NCBI GenBank assembly: GCA_024689165.1
Contig: JAILDS010000303.1
Location: 1-9,640 of the forward strand
Reading direction: 5' to 3'
Source: Clostridia bacterium
GTDB lineage: Bacteria; Bacillota; Clostridia; Oscillospirales; Acutalibacteraceae
Length of the DNA: 9,640 nucleotides
Under the pieces are notes generated by a model. The model was not told the DNA's origin and did no database searches. It worked only from the letters and a program-made list of their open reading frames with translations. Shown one piece after another: positions 6,728-9,640 of the stretch (positions are counted from its first letter, which is position 1; every line of letters starts with the position of its first letter). A program made the position numbers and the translations under genes.

Positions 6728-8199
6728 CAGAACTGGAAATACAGGAACGGGTTGTAGGAATTGCCGACGAGGGCGAGCACCGAAGCGGCGATGAGGACGA
6801 GCGGGACGAGCGCGGTCTTGACGGTATATACCGCCTTCGCGGCGCGGTTCTTGTCCGCAATGAGCTGCTCGGCGAGGTCGATGTACCACGCGGCGGGAGT
6901 GCAGGCGATGACGCATATTATTATGAAAATGACGTCGCCCTTGATGAGAGACCACGCCTCAAAGGACGCGAACGGGTTGGAATTGAGCAGGAACATGCCC
7001 TTGAGGACCGTCGCGCCGAGAGTCAGGCTGTTGAACTTGAACAGTATCCAGCCGAAATACACGGCGAGCAGAAGAAGCGCGTGCTTGAGAGCCTTCGGGG
7101 CTTTTTCGACGTACTTTTTGCCGATGGGGGTGCGCTCGAAAACGAGGAAAACGAAGAAGTAAAGCCCCCACAGCACGAAGTTCCAGCCCGCGCCGTGCCA
7201 GAGCCCCGTCAGGGCCCAGACTATGAACAGGTTGACGATCGTGCGGGCAAGGCCCTTGCGGTTGCCGCCCAGCGGGATATATACGTAGTCGCGGAAAAAC
7301 GTACCGAGCGAAATGTGCCAGCGCCGCCAGAACTCGCCGACGGTCGAGGACATGTACGGGTAACGGAAGTTCTCCTTGTAACGGAAGCCGACCATGAGCC
7401 CCATGCCGATGGCCATGTCGGAATACGCCGAAAAATCGAGATATATCTGCATGGCGTAGCAGAGCATGCCCAGCCAGAGCATGACGGCGCTTCGCGAGGA
7501 AAGCGTCGCGACGTTTTCCGCCAGCAGAGCCGTGTTCCCGGCGGCGGAATCTGACAGTAACGTCATATCGGCGATCGCGCCGAGATTGTTCGCGAGAAGG
7601 GCCTTTTTCGCCAGGCCGACGCTGAACCTGTTGACGCCGGTCGCGAAATCGTCGAGCGTCACGCGGCGGGAGGTCAGAGCGTTTTCGATGTCGCCGTAGC
7701 GGACTATCGGGCCGGCTATGCACTGGTGGAAAAGCGAGGCGTACAGCAGCACCCTGTAATAGCGGGCCTGGGGCTTTGAGTCGCCCCTGTAGACGTCGAC
7801 GACGTAGGTGATGAGCTGGAAGGTGTAAAAAGAGATGCCGATCGGCAGCGGGATGGACGCTGCCTCCTTGTCTATACCGAAGACGGAATAAAAGCTTGCC
7901 GCGAGGAAAGAGCCGTACTTGAAGATGCACAGCAGACCGAGGCAGACCGCCACGGCGAGCGCGAGCCAGCCCCTGCCGGAGCCGCCCTCCGTTTTAGGCT
8001 TTATCCGCAGCGCGCAGAACCAGCATACGAAAGACATCCCCAGCAGCAGAAGGACGTAGACCGGTTCGCCCCACGCGTAAAAAATGAGAGAAAAAACAAG
8101 CAGAACTATGTTTTTCTTCTCAAGCCCCGGGACGAGCCGGTATACTATGAGCTGAAGGGGCAAAAAAGCGCATAAAAACAAAAGCGAACTGAAAACCAT
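6727..8199 (-). CDS. MBOAT-family O-acyltransferase (AlgI/DltB-like)
   Basis: A 490-residue multi-pass membrane protein of the bacterial MBOAT family, which carries acyl groups across the cytoplasmic membrane for modification of envelope polymers. Hydrophobic segments alternate along the whole length. Family motifs are LPIGISFYTFQ (118-128), HQCIAGPIVRY (158-168), QIYLDFSAYSDMAIGMG (251-267), EFWRRWHISL with FFRDYVYIPLGG (289-312), and TGLWHGAGWNFVLWG (331-345), whose His335 is the expected catalytic histidine. The protein ends YNPFLYFQF. The ATG at 8199 has GAGG nine bases upstream. It is the first gene after a good sigma-A promoter and precedes the DHHW gene by 16 bases, the usual pairing for O-acylation. 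It is not called dltB because no dltA, dltC or dltD is present in the window. Confidence 0.94.
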   Translation of the reverse strand: MVFSSLLFLCAFLPLQLIVYRLVPGLEKKNIVLLVFSLIFYAWGEPVYVLLLLGMSFVCWFCALRIKPKTEGGSGRGWLALAVAVCLGLLCIFKYGSFLAASFYSVFGIDKEAASIPLPIGISFYTFQLITYVVDVYRGDSKPQARYYRVLLYASLFHQCIAGPIVRYGDIENALTSRRVTLDDFATGVNRFSVGLAKKALLANNLGAIADMTLLSDSAAGNTALLAENVATLSSRSAVMLWLGMLCYAMQIYLDFSAYSDMAIGMGLMVGFRYKENFRYPYMSSTVGEFWRRWHISLGTFFRDYVYIPLGGNRKGLARTIVNLFIVWALTGLWHGAGWNFVLWGLYFFVFLVFERTPIGKKYVEKAPKALKHALLLLAVYFGWILFKFNSLTLGATVLKGMFLLNSNPFASFEAWSLIKGDVIFIIICVIACTPAAWYIDLAEQLIADKNRAAKAVYTVKTALVPLVLIAASVLALVGNSYNPFLYFQF

Positions 8200-8235
8200 T
8201 TTTATCGTCCTCAGATAAGCAAGAAATACGTATTT

Positions 8236-8264
8236 ATTCTAAATCAAAAACCGCTACGCGTCAA
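8236..8264 (-). promoter_or_regulatory. Sigma-A promoter of the MBOAT-DHHW-prfA-sua5-kinase series
   Basis: On the minus strand, -35 TTGACG (8264-8259), a 17-base spacer, and -10 TAGAAT (8241-8236), each with one mismatch to consensus. Transcription should start near 8229, giving a leader of about 30 bases before ATG 8199. It lies immediately after the rpmB terminator, so the series is probably insulated from rpmB. I saw no convincing internal promoter or terminator down to the kinase stop. Confidence 0.82.
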
Positions 8265-8280
8265 GGATAAAAACAAGGAT

Positions 8281-8306
8281 AAAAAAAAGAGCCGGAAATC
8301 GGCTCT
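8281..8306 (-). terminator. Intrinsic terminator of rpmB
   Basis: On the minus strand AGAGCCG (8306-8300), a five-base loop ATTTC, then CGGCTCT (8294-8288) followed by a run of T (8287-8281). It lies 13 bases after the rpmB stop and is a textbook Rho-independent terminator. Confidence 0.93.
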
Positions 8307-8319
8307 GTTCATCCCGCGG

Positions 8320-8508
8320 TCATACCGCGCGCTCGACCTTGCCGGAGCGCAGGCAGCGGGAGCAAACGTGCATCCTGCAGGGCTTGCCGTCCTTGAGGAC
8401 CTTGACCCTCTGGACGTTCGGCTTCCAGGTGCGGTTCGACCTTCTGTGTGAGTGGGAAACCTTAATGCCGAAAGTGACGGCCTTCCCGCATACGTCGCAT
8501 TTTGCCAT
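8320..8508 (-). CDS. rpmB: 50S ribosomal protein L28
   Basis: A 62-residue protein of the usual length for Firmicutes L28, part of the large ribosomal subunit near the E-site side. The sequence begins MAKCDVCGKAVTFG and contains the family stretch SHSHRRSNRTWKPN (18-31). Cys4-x-x-Cys7 and Cys49-x-x-Cys52 mark the zinc-binding (C+) form. The start ATG 8508 is set by AAGGAGGTG five bases upstream; the ATG at 8535 would add nine residues not found in the family. It is a single-gene unit with its own promoter and terminator, divergent from the CE15-like gene. No second, Cys-free L28 copy is in the window, so zinc-dependent paralog switching cannot be judged. Confidence 0.97.
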   Translation of the reverse strand: MAKCDVCGKAVTFGIKVSHSHRRSNRTWKPNVQRVKVLKDGKPCRMHVCSRCLRSGKVERAV

Positions 8509-8513
8509 GGTGG

Positions 8514-8522
8514 CACCTCCTT
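8514..8522 (-). promoter_or_regulatory. Ribosome binding site of rpmB
   Basis: AAGGAGGTG on the minus strand, nearly full complementarity to the 16S rRNA 3' end, five bases before ATG 8508. It fixes the 62-residue start against the longer reading from 8535. Confidence 0.93.
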
Positions 8523-8543
8523 CGCAACAAAACAACGTGACGT

Positions 8544-8572
8544 ATTATAACCCCGCAAAAACAAAAAAGCAA
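8544..8572 (-). promoter_or_regulatory. Promoter of rpmB
   Basis: On the minus strand a perfect -10 TATAAT (8549-8544) lies 17 bases after TTGCTT (8572-8567), a -35 matching at its first three bases. Upstream on the same strand is A/T-rich DNA with an A7 tract (8583-8577), placed where an UP element would lie. The expected start near 8537 gives a leader of about 29 bases. Confidence 0.85.
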
Positions 8573-8633
8573 GCTGTTTTTTTCAATATGGCGGTTTTTC
8601 GCGCATTTTTTCGCGTTTTTTGCGTTTTCGTTC

Positions 8634-8662
8634 TTGCGGTTTTCCATCGGAAGCGTTATTCT
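8634..8662 (+). promoter_or_regulatory. Possible promoter of the CE15-like gene
   Basis: TTGCGG (8634-8639), 17 bases, then TATTCT (8657-8662). The spacing is ideal but the hexamers match consensus at only three and four positions. Transcription would start near 8669, inside the hairpin at 8665-8680. Confidence 0.4.
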
Positions 8663-8664
8663 GT

Positions 8665-8686
8665 GTCCGGAAAGACGGACTTTTTT
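8665..8686 (+). terminator. Terminator-like hairpin just before the CE15-like gene
   Basis: GTCCG (8665-8669) and CGGAC (8676-8680) form a 5-bp stem around the six-base loop GAAAGA, directly followed by six T (8681-8686). It ends two bases before the AAAGGAG ribosome binding site (8688-8694) of the downstream gene. The stem is short, so it may be a weak terminator, an attenuator, or a chance structure. No plus-strand gene lies upstream to need a terminator here. Confidence 0.45.
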
Positions 8687-8700
8687 CAAAGGAGCAGCGA

Positions 8701-9640
8701 ATGGTTTTTTATCCAGAGCTTTTAGACCCGGCGCTTCGCGCCGAGGATTTCGAGACGCGCAGGCGCGAGCTCGTCGACGTCCTTGCCCGCAATGAATACG
8801 GCTTCATGCCGGAAGACCCCGATCGAGTGCTCGTGACCGACCGCTGCGCGCCGGAGGACACCTTCTGCGGCCACGCGACAGTTTACAGGCAGACTCTGAC
8901 CTGCGCCGTCGCGGGCGGTGAATTCTCGTTCCCGTTCGTGCTGTACGTGCCCAAAAGCGAGCGTCCCGTCCCGGCTTTCGCGTTCATGAATTTCAGGCGG
9001 GACGAGGTCGACAGGTATTTCCCTGCGGAGGAGATAATCGACGCCGGCTTCGCGGTCGCCATGGTCTGCTACACGGACGTTGAAAACGACGACAACGCCC
9101 CGCCGACGGGGCTCCAGAAGCTTTTCGCGAGGAAAAACGACGGGACGGACCCCGGCAGGATCTCCGTCTGGGCATGGGCGCAGTCAAGACTCGTGGACGT
9201 TCTTGCCGGCAGGGAAGACGTGGACGCGGACAACATCGCCGTCATCGGTCACTCGCGCCTCGGCAAGACGGCGCTCTGGTGTGCCGCGAACGATACCCGC
9301 GTCAGATACGCGGTGTCAAACGACTCCGGCTGCTCCGGCGCCGCGTATGAACGCGTGAAGCACCCCGGGAGCGAGACCCTGGCGGACATAACGAAGGTTT
9401 TTCCGCACTGGTTCTGCGAAAACTTCCCGACCTTTGCCGGGCGCGAGAACGAACGTCCCTTCGACCAGCATTTTCTTATCGCCGCCTGCGCGCCGCGGTA
9501 CGTCCTCGTCGGCTCCGCGAGCCTTGACGCGTGGGCTGACCCGGCTTCCGAGCGGCTGAGCCTCGTCGCCGCGTCGCCCGCGTGGGAGCTGCTCGGCAAA
9601 AGGGGCTTTGTCGGCAAGACCGTGTCGCCGAAGGTCGGTT
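8701..9640 (+). CDS. CE15-like (glucuronoyl esterase family) alpha/beta hydrolase, 3'-truncated by window
   Basis: The first 313 codons of an alpha/beta hydrolase that continues past the right edge. Family CE15 glucuronoyl esterases cut the ester between lignin alcohols and the 4-O-methyl-glucuronic acid of xylan; related bacterial members act on other uronate or acyl esters. The nucleophile motif is GHSRLGK (183-189, Ser185), like the GxSRxGK of CE15. The acid is expected in the QESG position 23 residues later; here it is NDSGCSG with Asp208. The His motif is PFDQH (253-257, His257), followed by APRYVLVGSASLDAWADP (264-281). WFCENF (237-242) also fits the family. The ATG at 8701 has AAAGGAG six bases upstream. 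No signal peptide is visible, so the protein looks cytoplasmic and may act on imported oligosaccharides. A general acetylxylan-esterase-like role is the alternative. Confidence 0.82.
   Translation, partial: MVFYPELLDPALRAEDFETRRRELVDVLARNEYGFMPEDPDRVLVTDRCAPEDTFCGHATVYRQTLTCAVAGGEFSFPFVLYVPKSERPVPAFAFMNFRRDEVDRYFPAEEIIDAGFAVAMVCYTDVENDDNAPPTGLQKLFARKNDGTDPGRISVWAWAQSRLVDVLAGREDVDADNIAVIGHSRLGKTALWCAANDTRVRYAVSNDSGCSGAAYERVKHPGSETLADITKVFPHWFCENFPTFAGRENERPFDQHFLIAACAPRYVLVGSASLDAWADPASERLSLVAASPAWELLGKRGFVGKTVSPKVG

Noticed and set aside
6711..6860. 50-codon N-terminal extension of the DHHW protein
   Set aside because: The extension is Arg/Ser-rich, overlaps the MBOAT coding region out of frame, and a strong ribosome binding site precedes ATG 6710.
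6959..7930. 323-codon minus-strand ORF in another frame of the MBOAT gene
   Set aside because: Extremely Arg/His-rich translation typical of a GC-rich frame shadow; the MBOAT frame has all family motifs.
6727..8199. Calling the MBOAT gene dltB
   Set aside because: The sequence is MBOAT, but the partner is a DHHW protein and no dltA, dltC, dltD or separate dltX lies nearby, so polymer O-acetylation is more likely than D-alanylation.
8244..8564. 106-codon minus-strand ORF across rpmB
   Set aside because: Different frame from rpmB, spans its promoter and terminator, and has no recognisable protein.

Overview
The window is GC-rich, densely coding DNA from a bacterium, most likely a member of the Firmicutes class Clostridia. 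Evidence for that: a two-CxxC (zinc-binding form) ribosomal protein L28, a release factor 1 carrying a PET codon-recognition tripeptide, a prfA-sua5 gene pair, an MBOAT/DHHW envelope-acylation pair of the kind common in Clostridia, and strong AGGAGG-type ribosome binding sites. The assignment to class is an inference; I cannot name a genus.

Layout from left to right. Positions 2-223 (+) are the last 73 codons of an ABC-transporter permease of the FtsX/MacB type. A 218-base convergent intergenic strip (224-441) follows. It is full of hairpins and includes a strong terminator that can work in both directions. On the minus strand come an SGNH/GDSL-type esterase (442-1440), a gap of 148 bases that is much more AT-rich than its surroundings, and then a tight minus-strand gene series. 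In transcription order that series is MBOAT O-acyltransferase (8199-6727), DHHW/AlgX-like partner (6710-4800), prfA (4793-3723), threonylcarbamoyl-AMP synthase of the Sua5 type (3723-2704) and a KDG-kinase-like sugar kinase (2683-1589). Gaps between these genes are 16, 6, -1 and 20 bases, so they look like one transcript. A good sigma-A promoter (TTGACG, 17 bases, TAGAAT) lies just upstream of the MBOAT gene and directly after the terminator of the next gene, rpmB. rpmB (8508-8320, minus) is a single-gene unit with its own promoter (perfect TATAAT) and a textbook terminator. Divergent from it, starting at 8701 (+), is a CE15 (glucuronoyl-esterase-like) alpha/beta hydrolase that runs off the right edge.

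How the genes may work together. The MBOAT and DHHW proteins form a plausible cell-envelope polymer acylation machine: the MBOAT protein moves an acyl group across the membrane and the extracytoplasmic DHHW domain transfers it to a polymer. The same transcript encodes translation functions (peptide release, tRNA t6A synthesis) and a sugar kinase. Three genes hint at use of plant-type uronic-acid polysaccharides: the CE15-like esterase, the KDG-kinase-like PfkB protein and possibly the GDSL esterase. They are not in one operon and this link is inferred.

I see no tRNA, rRNA, CRISPR array, insertion sequence, attachment site or replication origin. The most notable points are the roughly 190-residue Pro/Ala/Arg-rich cytoplasmic tail on the DHHW protein, the DltX-like C-terminal motif on the MBOAT protein, the Glu-to-Asp change at the predicted acid residue of the CE15-like enzyme, a terminator-like hairpin immediately before that gene's ribosome binding site, and the AT-rich gap with a 23-codon ORF overlapping the GDSL start.
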